This document shows, one piece after another, positions 33,421 through 42,097 of a stretch of DNA of 61,484 nucleotides. The notes below the pieces were generated by a model. The model had not been told where the DNA came from, ran no database searches, and was given only the letters and a program-made list of their open reading frames with translations. A program made the translations under genes and the position numbers. The stretch covers positions 1 to 61,484 of IMG/VR virus record IMGVR_UViG_3300023049_000209; one strand, written 5' to 3'. Position 1 is the stretch's first letter. Every line of letters starts with the position of its first letter. The stretch is from a virus.

Positions 33421-33828
33421 ATGAAAAACATAGATAGCTTTAAACAAAGAATGATGAAAGAAAGTAAAAAAAGTAAAATACTTAGCTTATTTGGTAGAAA
33501 AGTAGAGATTAATACTAGAGGCAACATTGTTGTTGATGGTGTTGAGTTTTTTTCCGATATATCATCTGGTGCTGTTAAGAAAGGCACACCACCAAACTCT
33601 TCATCAAGACATGCACAGTACTCTCCAAGTAATTTTGAAGGACAATTACAAGGACGTGTATATACTGGTTTATATTCAATTTTTAAAAAATCGATACTGA
33701 ATGGAATGAGTGAAGGTGATATTGTAATGGAACTCACTGGCTACTTCAGTAAAGAAGATACTAATAATGCAATAGGTGAGTTTATGGATTATTTAGGCTT
33801 AGAAGATTTAGATTATGATAATATGTAA
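33421..33828 (+). CDS. hypothetical protein with targeting-like N-terminus
   Basis: A 135-residue protein starting MKNIDSFKQRMMKESKKS, a basic variant of the SFxxF...ES peptide. A beta hairpin (GRKVEINTRGNIVVDGVEFF) and a Ser/Asn-rich loop follow, then a helical acidic end. No family recognised. A motif TTAATATATA-like copy lies about 30 nt upstream. Followed by another protein of the same N-terminal type. Confidence 0.65.
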   Translation: MKNIDSFKQRMMKESKKSKILSLFGRKVEINTRGNIVVDGVEFFSDISSGAVKKGTPPNSSSRHAQYSPSNFEGQLQGRVYTGLYSIFKKSILNGMSEGDIVMELTGYFSKEDTNNAIGEFMDYLGLEDLDYDNM

Positions 33829-33861
33829 CAAATACAAGTTTTGAAAATAATATATAGTATT

Positions 33862-34683
33862 ATGATAAAGAAATATTTAAATTTTATAAACGAAAGTAAA
33901 GACTCTGATAATATAAATGCTAAGATGCAGGAGTTGAGTGATTTGTTGAAAAACTCTACAAATGGATCTGACCTTATGTATCAATGGGAAGGGGATAATG
34001 ATAATGAACTAATTGTAAATTTTGTGATAGATGATAACCCAATAAGATTTGAGTTTGAGATTGATGATTTGTTTATGATGAAGATTGTTGGGAATAAAAT
34101 AGATTTTAGTAAAAAGGTATCTTCTGTTGATGAAGGTCTTTCTATGATAGAGAAAGAGATACAACAATTGATAGGTGTTATGGAAGATAGAAAAACTTTA
34201 ATTAAATTTCAAGATTTTTCGAAAAATGAGTCCAAAGGAAACACTGCAACTGATAAAAAACTTTGGCAGAAAGCACTTAGATGGGTTAAGGGAACTAGAC
34301 ACGGTGGTGTTGCATCTGTTAGACACAAAGGCGAGACATACGACTCTCCGAATGATGGTAAAGGCTTTGATGTATATCCTAGTGCTTACTCAAATGGTGC
34401 AGCAGTTAAAAAATATAATAGTTGGGGTGGTTCTTGGAAGAAGAATGAAGCTCTAGACAAATGGTTTGACGATGATTGGGTTAGAATAGATACACAAGGT
34501 AATATAGCAGGATCTTGTGGGAGTATGCCAGAAGGAAAAAGTATACAAAGGTGTTTACCTAGGAAAAAAGCCGAGTCATTATCAAAGAGTGAAAGAAAGG
34601 CTACTGTTACCAAAAAGATTAAAGCTGGTAAGAAAGGTAAAAAAAGTGTTAGTAATACAAAGAAGGCAAAGGTTAAGAGTTAA
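33862..34683 (+). CDS. DUF5872-like protein, possible internal head protein
   Basis: A 273-residue protein using the ATG at 33862, which gives MIKKYLNFINESKDS, nearly identical in pattern to the T4 capsid-targeting peptide. A second copy of the motif occurs inside (IKFQDFSKNES at about 115). Residues about 170-240 (FDVYPSAYSNGAAVKKYNSWGG, LDKWFDDDWVRI, SCGSMPEGK, RCLPRKKAESLS) match a DUF5872-like domain known from phages and large viruses; its function is unknown. The tail is Lys-rich (VTKKIKAGKKGKKSV). Head packaging is inferred. Confidence 0.65.
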   Translation: MIKKYLNFINESKDSDNINAKMQELSDLLKNSTNGSDLMYQWEGDNDNELIVNFVIDDNPIRFEFEIDDLFMMKIVGNKIDFSKKVSSVDEGLSMIEKEIQQLIGVMEDRKTLIKFQDFSKNESKGNTATDKKLWQKALRWVKGTRHGGVASVRHKGETYDSPNDGKGFDVYPSAYSNGAAVKKYNSWGGSWKKNEALDKWFDDDWVRIDTQGNIAGSCGSMPEGKSIQRCLPRKKAESLSKSERKATVTKKIKAGKKGKKSVSNTKKAKVKS

Positions 34684-35033
34684 AGAATTGGATATATATG
34701 CTTTTCAATTAATACCTGAACTTCTTTGAGCTTACTTTTAGTAGTTTTGACATCAAGTTGTATTCTCCAGTTATTAACAACTTCATCATTAGTTACCTCA
34801 TCATCAGTATTAGTTATATTCATATTATGTTGCTTTACTTCCATAAATTTATCATGTTCTCTCATCTGTTCTAGCGAGAGTGTCCTAGTACCAACTGGGC
34901 TACTTATCACATATAAACTATTTTCATCTGGTTCGAATATATGACCCTCATAGAAGATAATTTGAGATCCATTTTCAAGTAAGTCAGACTTAATTTCCCA
35001 ATTTTTTTTCAACTTAAAACTTATATTATTCAT
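34680..35033 (-). CDS. hypothetical protein
   Basis: A 117-residue protein: beta-rich N-terminal half (NNISFKLKKNWEIKSDLLENG, IIFYEGHIFEPDENSLYVIS) and an acidic/helical C-terminal half. No family recognised. It overlaps the end of the convergent DUF5872-like gene by 4 bp and lies 12 bp downstream of the UvsY-like gene, so it is probably in that operon. Confidence 0.6.
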   Translation of the reverse strand: MNNISFKLKKNWEIKSDLLENGSQIIFYEGHIFEPDENSLYVISSPVGTRTLSLEQMREHDKFMEVKQHNMNITNTDDEVTNDEVVNNWRIQLDVKTTKSKLKEVQVLIEKHIYPIL

Positions 35034-35045
35034 ATTGCGTTCTCT

Positions 35046-35552
35046 CTATTGGCTACCTAAGTAGTTTAATAATTCAATTATGTTTTTAATACTATATCCA
35101 AAGGATTCAATATTTTTGACAGTATCTCTTAGAAACTGAATGTAAGACTCTATAAGTTCCATAGTTCTTTGATTTTGTGCTATATGACCATCTATCAATA
35201 TGCCCTTTTCTCCTAGATTGGTTTTTATACCAAAGCCTGTTGCATAGAATATAAACTTCTCTTGCTTTAATCCCTTTAACTTTACAGACTCTTTGCTCCT
35301 TTTATTAAGGAATAGGTTTATTTGGTCATTTATATCTTGTCTATATACCAATGCCATAGATTGGTAGTCTAGTAATTTTTTAGAGTTACCAGGATTTGTT
35401 GGATCTAATTTCAAAACCTCAAATATTGGCTTCACTTTATTGTTCCAATCTTTCCTTTTGTTTTCAAAAAAAATTTCTAGCTTTTCGTTAGTCTCTTTTG
35501 CTTTCTCTATTCTATCTACCTCAGCTTGGTCATATGATTTACTTGTACTCAT
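35046..35552 (-). CDS. possible UvsY-like recombination mediator
   Basis: A 168-residue helical protein. The helical layout and the C-terminal segment YIQFLRDTVKNIESFGYSIK with NIIELLNYL parallel the T4 UvsY C-terminus (a helix, then GFAIKHIQDM). UvsY loads UvsX recombinase onto single-stranded DNA. No uvsX is in the window. The match is weak at sequence level and rests on length, charge and that segment; a baseplate chaperone or other helical protein cannot be excluded. Confidence 0.4.
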   Translation of the reverse strand: MSTSKSYDQAEVDRIEKAKETNEKLEIFFENKRKDWNNKVKPIFEVLKLDPTNPGNSKKLLDYQSMALVYRQDINDQINLFLNKRSKESVKLKGLKQEKFIFYATGFGIKTNLGEKGILIDGHIAQNQRTMELIESYIQFLRDTVKNIESFGYSIKNIIELLNYLGSQ

Positions 35553-35593
35553 ATCAGTTATATTATTATATTATATTTTGTTGGGTATAATTC

Positions 35594-35623
35594 AAAAAAA
35601 AGACCAAACTAATGGTCTTTTTT
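35594..35623. terminator. bidirectional intrinsic terminator
   Basis: AAAAAAGACCA and TGGTCTTTTTT pair around AACTAA, giving A- and T-runs on both sides, between two minus-strand transcription units. Confidence 0.8.
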
Positions 35624-35752
35624 CTTATAAATTTTATTCTATTATTTAAAGTCTTTAAACTTATAGATTTTCTGAAATCTTATATCAAAGCAGGTCAACC
35701 CAATCTAAATAAGAGAGATGATAGAGGTAAATAATAACATAATAACTATCTC

Positions 35753-36421
35753 TTAAACACCTGATACTTCATACTCATACAAAGAAAATGGTACTTCTTC
35801 ACCATCCACAGTCTCAAAGTCCATAAGTGCTTGAGGTGAAACACTTTCATCATAACCTGGGTGCTGATCTGTGTTATATGCAATGTGTGTCACTACAAGT
35901 TTTTTATCTAAAAATTCTGTATAGTTTTCATTATCTGATATTATCTCAACAAAATCACCTTTTTTAAAATATCCATCATTAGATTCATGTATTTTAATAT
36001 CTCTTTTTTTATGACTCTTCCAAGATTCGAATGTTTTAATAATTTTTTCCGAGACAATTTCTTGTTCGCTATGCATATCATCATCGTGCATTTCACCACT
36101 ATGCGTATCATGCCCTTGTGTGTCATCACTATGCATATCGTGGTGCTGTGTGTCTCTACACTCTTCTGGTACTTCTGGATTTTCACCCTTTTCACATGCT
36201 AATAGAAAATTATAAACATGTTGTATTGACTCCATAGATTTAGATAGGTGGTCATTTGCCCAATCATGTTCTTTTAAGATTTCATCTACATCACCCTTAT
36301 CCATACACATCATCTCTGATACCATTCTACAAACATGATTTAGGTTAGCAAAAAACATATAGTTCTCACTTTTCTCTTCACTATGTGACTCGTTAAACTT
36401 TTGTATTTTTATTTTTTTCAT
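35753..36421 (-). CDS. His/Asp-rich protein with targeting-like peptides
   Basis: A 222-residue protein. It starts MKKIKIQKFNESHSEEKS and contains a second similar peptide (IIKTFESWKSHKK, about 130-142). A His/Asp/Met-rich repeat at about 92-120 (HHDMHSDDTQGHDTHSGEMH) is likely to bind divalent metals. The last 70 residues look like a small beta-barrel (KKGDFVEIISDNE, KKLVVTHIAYNTD). No known family. The preceding helical part may be a separate domain. Confidence 0.65.
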   Translation of the reverse strand: MKKIKIQKFNESHSEEKSENYMFFANLNHVCRMVSEMMCMDKGDVDEILKEHDWANDHLSKSMESIQHVYNFLLACEKGENPEVPEECRDTQHHDMHSDDTQGHDTHSGEMHDDDMHSEQEIVSEKIIKTFESWKSHKKRDIKIHESNDGYFKKGDFVEIISDNENYTEFLDKKLVVTHIAYNTDQHPGYDESVSPQALMDFETVDGEEVPFSLYEYEVSGV

Positions 36422-36446
36422 ATTAGTTGATTATTTTCTTTATATA

Positions 36447-36848
36447 TTATTTCTTATTTACGTATTTTTTCCAAGTATCAAATCCCTTAATAGATTCAAT
36501 CTCTTTATTAACCTTATCTTTTTTAATATTTTCTAGATAAGCATAATATCTTTTAAAAGTGTTAATTACTAACCTTCTAGAATGTTTGTTATCTTGTCTA
36601 AGTATTTCATTTATGTTTAAGATAAAGCTTGTTAGTTTAAGCTCTTTTATAAACTCGTCTGTAAATTCATTTCTTAACTCTCTAATTATTATCTTAACAT
36701 CAATAGATTTTAGCTTTTCTGCATCTTCTACTATATAGCTTTCATATTCACCTAGTCTAAATAATAGGTTGTCTATGTACTTATTAAGGTTTTTGTGATT
36801 TAAATCAGAAATGCTTAGTTCTTCGTATATGTGGTTTAGATATTTCAT
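36447..36848 (-). CDS. helical hypothetical protein with targeting-like peptides at both ends
   Basis: A 133-residue all-helical protein. It starts MKYLNHIYEELSISD and ends IKGFDTWKKYVNKK, both resembling the short peptide shared by several neighbours. The middle is amphipathic helices (LKLTSFILNINEILRQ). Family unknown. It lies 25 bp from the His-rich gene in the same direction and 5 bp from the 36854 gene upstream, so these three form one operon. Confidence 0.65.
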   Translation of the reverse strand: MKYLNHIYEELSISDLNHKNLNKYIDNLLFRLGEYESYIVEDAEKLKSIDVKIIIRELRNEFTDEFIKELKLTSFILNINEILRQDNKHSRRLVINTFKRYYAYLENIKKDKVNKEIESIKGFDTWKKYVNKK

Positions 36849-36853
36849 AGATA

Positions 36854-37756
36854 TTATAATTTTTTATCAAATACATAAAGGTCATATAATTTATTTCCCT
36901 TTACTGCTTTTATATTCTTTAATACTTGCCCAGTTATAGAATCTAGTACTTTAAAGACACCTACTTGCTTATTGTTTTGGTCTAAAACTTTTACTGTATT
37001 ACCAGGTTGTCCCAATGCTCCTAATATAGCAATATATTTTGACCCATATACTGATTTACAAAAAGAAATTCTAATACTTTGTAAATCCTTTGCATTATTT
37101 ATATAAGCATTGTCCATTGGTTTGTCTAAGTTTAGTTGTGTGTCAGTTGTTTCTGCAACAACTGTTGCAAATTTCCTTTTCTCATCACCAATAGTTATAT
37201 CATCTCTATTTTGTATTGTATTCTGCTTAACTAAGTTCTGTTGGTTTCTCCTTATCTGATTAAAATCAGCTTTAGCTATTATACCACCTCTCATTCCCTT
37301 ATCATTAGCATTATAACCACTAGGTGGTAATCTATAAAAAGAGCCTGTAAATGTCATTGATAATATTCTATCAGTTCTAAAAAGCCTCCAAATTTTATTG
37401 ATATGTCTTTTATTAGACACTGACCAACCATTCATGTGCCACCCTCTAAGCAAAGGCTTACCTTTAGATGAACGACCAAGCACCATAAAATAAACAACTC
37501 TTTCGTGTCCAGCAAAGTGGTCATCTTCTGCACCTTTATAGTTTACTAAAAAAATCATACCATATTTTATGGCTTTAATTGCTATTTTTTCAGAATATTT
37601 TATTGGTTGGTTAATCGGAACATCTTGTATTTCTTTAACATTTTTAAGCGAAAATCTAGGGATGTATTCCCTATCCTCTACTAAGTTATAGTTTTCCTTT
37701 AAAACAAACTCAACTGGTTTAGTATTATAATAAGCTCTTACCTCTCTTAAATTCAT
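36854..37756 (-). CDS. conserved-looking phage protein of unknown function
   Basis: A 300-residue protein. The dense central block (HERVVYFMVLGRSSKGKPLLRG, HMNGWSVSN, IWRLFRTDRILSMTFTGSF, YRLPPSGYN) looks strongly constrained and somewhat like a WYL/Sm-type ligand-binding fold, but no family can be named with confidence. The C-terminal 90 residues are a beta domain (SKYIAILGALGQPGNTVKVL). First gene of a three-gene minus-strand unit with a perfect promoter-like motif. Confidence 0.65.
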   Translation of the reverse strand: MNLREVRAYYNTKPVEFVLKENYNLVEDREYIPRFSLKNVKEIQDVPINQPIKYSEKIAIKAIKYGMIFLVNYKGAEDDHFAGHERVVYFMVLGRSSKGKPLLRGWHMNGWSVSNKRHINKIWRLFRTDRILSMTFTGSFYRLPPSGYNANDKGMRGGIIAKADFNQIRRNQQNLVKQNTIQNRDDITIGDEKRKFATVVAETTDTQLNLDKPMDNAYINNAKDLQSIRISFCKSVYGSKYIAILGALGQPGNTVKVLDQNNKQVGVFKVLDSITGQVLKNIKAVKGNKLYDLYVFDKKL

Positions 37757-37760
37757 AGTC

Positions 37761-37770
37761 TATATATTAA
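37761..37770 (-). promoter_or_regulatory. phage promoter motif TTAATATATA
   Basis: A perfect copy 4 nt upstream of the 37756 start. Confidence 0.5.
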
Positions 37771-37849
37771 TATATTGTTTTGCATTAACAAGTTTTAATT
37801 TGCTAATAAGTAGTTTGAACTATATATATTAATTATAAGCTATTCGTTT

Positions 37850-37859
37850 TTAATATATA
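37850..37859 (+). promoter_or_regulatory. phage promoter motif TTAATATATA
   Basis: A perfect copy 23 nt before the 37883 start. Confidence 0.5.
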
Positions 37860-37882
37860 AAGACATAAAAATTAATAACATA

Positions 37883-38611
37883 ATGTCTATAAATAACAGA
37901 GAGGATGCTAATAAGTACTATGAAATTATCAATTCTTTAATTGATCAATATATAGAAAAGTGGAAAATAAAACCAAGTCGGTTAAAAAGGTATTTAAAGC
38001 CTGGTACAAAGAGGTTTGATAACTTCCTTACAAAGAATAAGTTAAATGGTATTAAAGGTGCTGATAAGGTCTTAAAAGACGTTATAGAAGATAGAGTAGC
38101 TATGGAAAAAGATAGTATAATGACATTTGAAAATTATAAGTTCTTTGAATCAGAGGATTATAATTTAATAGAACTAGAAACTACTTTATACAAAGGTCTG
38201 GGTAAGGCAAATGTTTCTATGGAAAAATACCTTGCAGATTACTATGACACTAATCTAAGTGATATAGATATAGTTGATACTGATAAAAGACTTTTTAGAG
38301 TCAGTGCTTGGTCTTATAAGGATGTAAATGTTATTATTTATACAGATGAAGATATGGAGGTCATAAAAGGTAATGTAATAGACTTCTATTATAATGAACT
38401 AAAGAATAAAGATGTTATGCTAAGTGATAACATAACAATAAGAATGTTTGATTTAATGACAAGAGAAAACTTAGAACGTGTTCTTTCAAAAAGATTAGAA
38501 TTTGGAAGTGATAGTAATTTAATAGATATTATATCAGATATTATAAATGGTGATTTAGTGAAGAATGATAACAATAAATACTTTATATGGGAGTTAAAGG
38601 ATAGAATATAA
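37883..38611 (+). CDS. hypothetical protein with internal targeting-like peptide
   Basis: A 242-residue, mainly helical, acidic protein. Residues about 79-92 (IMTFENYKFFESED) are another copy of the shared peptide. An ATG there (38121) could be an alternative start giving a shorter, peptide-led product. The C-terminal half is alpha/beta (DVNVIIYTDEDMEVIKGNV). No family recognised. It precedes the tail-fibre cluster. Confidence 0.6.
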   Translation: MSINNREDANKYYEIINSLIDQYIEKWKIKPSRLKRYLKPGTKRFDNFLTKNKLNGIKGADKVLKDVIEDRVAMEKDSIMTFENYKFFESEDYNLIELETTLYKGLGKANVSMEKYLADYYDTNLSDIDIVDTDKRLFRVSAWSYKDVNVIIYTDEDMEVIKGNVIDFYYNELKNKDVMLSDNITIRMFDLMTRENLERVLSKRLEFGSDSNLIDIISDIINGDLVKNDNNKYFIWELKDRI

Positions 38612-38680
38612 ACATATTGAATAAATCTTACATAAACTGAAATTCTAAAATTAATATATAATAAAAAGTATTAATTTTAT

Positions 38681-39673
38681 ATGGCAGTACGTACAGTAGG
38701 AAGTGGATCAACATTATCTAACGAGTTAGATGATTTACTTGTAGTAATAAATAAATTAAAAGACAACAATACTAACCTTATAGCAGCAAAAGATATTAGG
38801 GATAGTATATATACTCTATGGTTACGCTCAGAGGATGCAAATGGTTCGAATGACACAACATTCGTGAATTCAGATCCAGTACCTGTTAAAGTTGGTGGTA
38901 TAGATGCTGGGACAACATTTGAGAATCCAACTGATATGCAAGAAATGTGGAATAAATTATTATATCCCTATATACCATTATCATCATCATTAACCTTATC
39001 AGGTGCTAGTATTAGAGAATTTGGCAATCCTTCTGGTTTATCAACTAATAGCTTAACATTAAATTGGAGTGTTGATAAAAAAACAGATCCCATAACACTC
39101 ATAACAGTTGATGGACAAACTTTTACACCAACTGGATTAGACGAAAGTGGTACTAAATTAACATCTGGTACACACAGTGTAACTGGTAGCTCACAAGAAA
39201 CTAACCAATTTTCTATGTCATCATCAGATGGTACAGAAACAAGTAATAGTTCTGTTAACCTAATATGGCAAAATAGAATATATTGGGGTAGAATAGATTT
39301 AAGTAGTCTAAATAATCCTAATCTAAGTAGTAATCCAGGAGCAGTTGTTGCCATATCAGGTCTTGTAACTTCTGAACTTATAAAGGGTCTTAATGGTGCT
39401 GGTGTTGGGAATGGGAATGAGTTATCGAACTCTAAAAATAAAAACTATAATGGCATAGATGGGGATGAACAACATTTGATATTTGCATGGCCAAGTTCTG
39501 TAATTGGATCAAAAACACCTAGTTTCACAGTTAATGGACAACCAAATAGTGCATTTACTAGAGTTAGAACAGATTGGACATTTGAAAATATACACGGATT
39601 TGTATCAAATTATGAGATATGGATAACAAACACGGTTCAAAATTCACCGATAGGAACTTTTCAAATAAGTTAA
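38681..39673 (+). CDS. tail structural protein, fibre cluster
   Basis: A 330-residue Ser/Thr/Asn-rich beta protein. The N-terminal 55 residues are helical (LDDLLVVINKLKDNNTNLIAAKDIRD), typical of a virion attachment segment; the rest looks like Ig-like or receptor-binding beta domains (SLTLNWSVDKKTDPITLITVDG). It leads a plus-strand pair with the 39702 gene, 28 bp apart. Probably a baseplate-attached fibre or its connector; no enzyme motif seen. Confidence 0.6.
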   Translation: MAVRTVGSGSTLSNELDDLLVVINKLKDNNTNLIAAKDIRDSIYTLWLRSEDANGSNDTTFVNSDPVPVKVGGIDAGTTFENPTDMQEMWNKLLYPYIPLSSSLTLSGASIREFGNPSGLSTNSLTLNWSVDKKTDPITLITVDGQTFTPTGLDESGTKLTSGTHSVTGSSQETNQFSMSSSDGTETSNSSVNLIWQNRIYWGRIDLSSLNNPNLSSNPGAVVAISGLVTSELIKGLNGAGVGNGNELSNSKNKNYNGIDGDEQHLIFAWPSSVIGSKTPSFTVNGQPNSAFTRVRTDWTFENIHGFVSNYEIWITNTVQNSPIGTFQIS

Positions 39674-39701
39674 TATAAAGAATTAAAAATAAAATAAGCA
39701 A

Positions 39702-41267
39702 ATGAGTCAAAATACTGGAACACTAATAACTGCATCAATAAGACCGAATGATTCTTTAGATCCAATAGCATCTGCATTTTCCTCGGAGATAAAGGGTGGT
39801 GTACATTCCAAGGATGATATATCTAATAGAAATAGTATTATCGAGGAAAGAAGGGATTGGGGTATGCTTTGTTATGTAAAATCAGAAGATAAAACATACC
39901 AATTAATATTTGACGAGGTAGATGAGGTAATAACAAATAATAATAACTGGGTTGAGTTTAGTAGTGGAGAATCTTCTGGATCTTCACAATGGTTAGACTC
40001 TGTTAAATCAATTATAACATCACCAGTTAACACACCCCAAACTGGTTCTAGATATCTAGGTGGTTTAGGAGATGGTGATTCATTGAGTGGTATATGGGAT
40101 AGTAAATCTCCTGGTATAGTATTCGAGTGGAATTCATCTGAATGGTTAGAAACAGAACCTAACAATGGTGATTCTATCAGGATTAATGACCAAAAAAATG
40201 CAGTTTATAGATATGATGGTGTATACCCAGATGGTGTCTGGATTAAAGAGAATTTAAACCAAGTTATAGAAGTTAATACAACATCACAAGATGGTATTTC
40301 ATACCAATCAACAACAGAGACTGAGTATAGTGAATATGTCAAAAACACTATATTACTTACATCATTTGATATTGACAATACTAGCGTACAATCGACTATT
40401 AATATAAATGGATTAGGTGATATTATTATAAAAAAAGCTAGCGATGATGGTTTAGTAAATATAGTACCTAATGATATTAAATCAGGAGTGATATACTCAC
40501 TTTTATATAATGGTCAATTTTTTCAACTAATACAACATTATTCAAATGATTCTTTAAAGGTACAAAATAAAATTGCAGCTGATGATTATATTATAGTACC
40601 AGAAAATCACCAATATTTGATATATGGTGATTTAGAAATAGAAGGAACTCTATTAAACTATGGTGAGGTTTTAATATCCAACGGCTCTCTTGTAATCATA
40701 AACGATGGTGTATTTGATAATCAAGGAGAGTATAAACTTATATCGCTTATAGAGTCATCATCACTAGAATTTTCAAGCACAGATACTATTCAAGTAACAG
40801 AGGTACAAAATAGTGATGATACATCTTATTCATTTGATGTAATAGATAATAGTATAGATGTTGGTAAATTGGACACTAGTATTCATGGTGATGCTATTAA
40901 TGGATATATATTATCAAATGAGGATGGTAAATTCAAGTGGTTGCCAAGTACTGAAATTGTATCTTCTGATACTATATCCCAAAGAGAAAATCCATTAGGA
41001 GCAACTAGTGATATTAATCGATATACTGGTATTGATATAAGTGGAACACCTAATCTAATAACAAGTGTTAGAGTATTTATAAATGGACAAGCTCAGGCAA
41101 TAGGAAACGGGGTTGTTACTGAACCATGTTATTTTAGTGATGATAATGGTGCTTCAGTGCTTTCTTATAGTCAAATAAAACAAGGGAGTGGTTTATATTT
41201 CAATGGTAATGTAGCTGGTTATCACTTATCTACAGCAGACACAGTGTTAATAATATATGAAACTTAG
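39702..41267 (+). CDS. tail fibre protein with shared C-terminal module
   Basis: A 521-residue beta-rich protein. The N-terminal half carries DSIRINDQKNAVYRYDG-like segments usual in phage fibre shafts. The last 100 residues (SVRVFINGQAQAIGNG, CYFSDDNG, DTVLIIYE) are the same module that ends the fibre proteins at 41278-42075 and 44449-46161, so probably an interchangeable tip or trimerisation domain. It converges on the next gene with a 10-bp gap. Confidence 0.65.
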   Translation: MSQNTGTLITASIRPNDSLDPIASAFSSEIKGGVHSKDDISNRNSIIEERRDWGMLCYVKSEDKTYQLIFDEVDEVITNNNNWVEFSSGESSGSSQWLDSVKSIITSPVNTPQTGSRYLGGLGDGDSLSGIWDSKSPGIVFEWNSSEWLETEPNNGDSIRINDQKNAVYRYDGVYPDGVWIKENLNQVIEVNTTSQDGISYQSTTETEYSEYVKNTILLTSFDIDNTSVQSTININGLGDIIIKKASDDGLVNIVPNDIKSGVIYSLLYNGQFFQLIQHYSNDSLKVQNKIAADDYIIVPENHQYLIYGDLEIEGTLLNYGEVLISNGSLVIINDGVFDNQGEYKLISLIESSSLEFSSTDTIQVTEVQNSDDTSYSFDVIDNSIDVGKLDTSIHGDAINGYILSNEDGKFKWLPSTEIVSSDTISQRENPLGATSDINRYTGIDISGTPNLITSVRVFINGQAQAIGNGVVTEPCYFSDDNGASVLSYSQIKQGSGLYFNGNVAGYHLSTADTVLIIYET

Positions 41268-41277
41268 TATTTTTTTA

Positions 41278-42075
41278 CTAAGCTTCATATGCATATACTA
41301 TATCAATTATATCATCAGTGTCTAGTTCAAAGCCCGATCCATCTGCATTCCATACAAATGCATCATTTGAACTCAAATTTGTAAATAAAATAGCACTATT
41401 TACAGTACCAAACCAACAATTTGATGTATTAGTTTCACCAAGGCTTTGTCTTTGTCCATTAACATATATTTCAACAGTAAATGCGATAGATGGTGTTTGT
41501 GTTAACACTATACTAGTTAGTGATGCAGTTCCATTATGTGTTGTAGATGGTGATACTGTTTGGTATACTGGTTGTAAAGAACTTGTTCCTAGACCTTTAG
41601 TACCTATATATTTATAGAAACTAATCTTTGGTGGATTTGATGCACTAACACCACTTGGTAAACTACCATAAAATGTAAGAAGTCCAGCTGAAGTATCAAG
41701 TAACCAATCTCCTTCACCAAAATTTATCACAGTTGTTCCATTGTTCTTAAACAGACCATAATTATAACTACCATCACCAAAGTTAAATGGTATAGCATCT
41801 ATTAGTTCTGATGAGAAGTAAGATAAATTATTAGATCCAGCAACATGTGTTAATTCTAATAGTTCTAAATATTTAACAACACCATCTTCTCCATTGTTTG
41901 AAAGTGTTGGTGCAGTTGAAGGTATAGTTCCCGCTTCTGTCCATATTTGTTCAGGTAGAACAGTAGCACTCCCTAACCTAGGTTCTTCGAAAAATTGTCT
42001 AGATAACAAAGTTTCCCCTGCTCCCAAAGACTTTTTAAATAATCTACTCGATTTTTGTTCTGATGATAATGCCAT
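41278..42075 (-). CDS. tail fibre protein with shared C-terminal module
   Basis: A 265-residue protein. N-terminus MALSSEQKSSRLFKKSLGAG is helical and basic, a likely attachment segment. The middle is a beta domain (YSPSYNYGLFKNNG-like, GDWLLDTSAGLLTFYG). The last 100 residues (FTVEIYVNGQRQSLG, CWFGTVNSA, DAFVWNADGSGFELDTDD) match the shared C-terminal module. It lies 22 bp downstream of the large fibre gene on the same strand. Confidence 0.65.
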   Translation of the reverse strand: MALSSEQKSSRLFKKSLGAGETLLSRQFFEEPRLGSATVLPEQIWTEAGTIPSTAPTLSNNGEDGVVKYLELLELTHVAGSNNLSYFSSELIDAIPFNFGDGSYNYGLFKNNGTTVINFGEGDWLLDTSAGLLTFYGSLPSGVSASNPPKISFYKYIGTKGLGTSSLQPVYQTVSPSTTHNGTASLTSIVLTQTPSIAFTVEIYVNGQRQSLGETNTSNCWFGTVNSAILFTNLSSNDAFVWNADGSGFELDTDDIIDIVYAYEA

Positions 42076-42097
42076 TTCTTATTCTCTTTTATTTTTA

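Noticed and set aside
41262-41284. Small hairpin between convergent fibre genes as a terminator
   Set aside because: CTTAGTA/TACTAAG around T7 may help termination, but the stem is weak and overlaps both stop regions; not scored as a feature.
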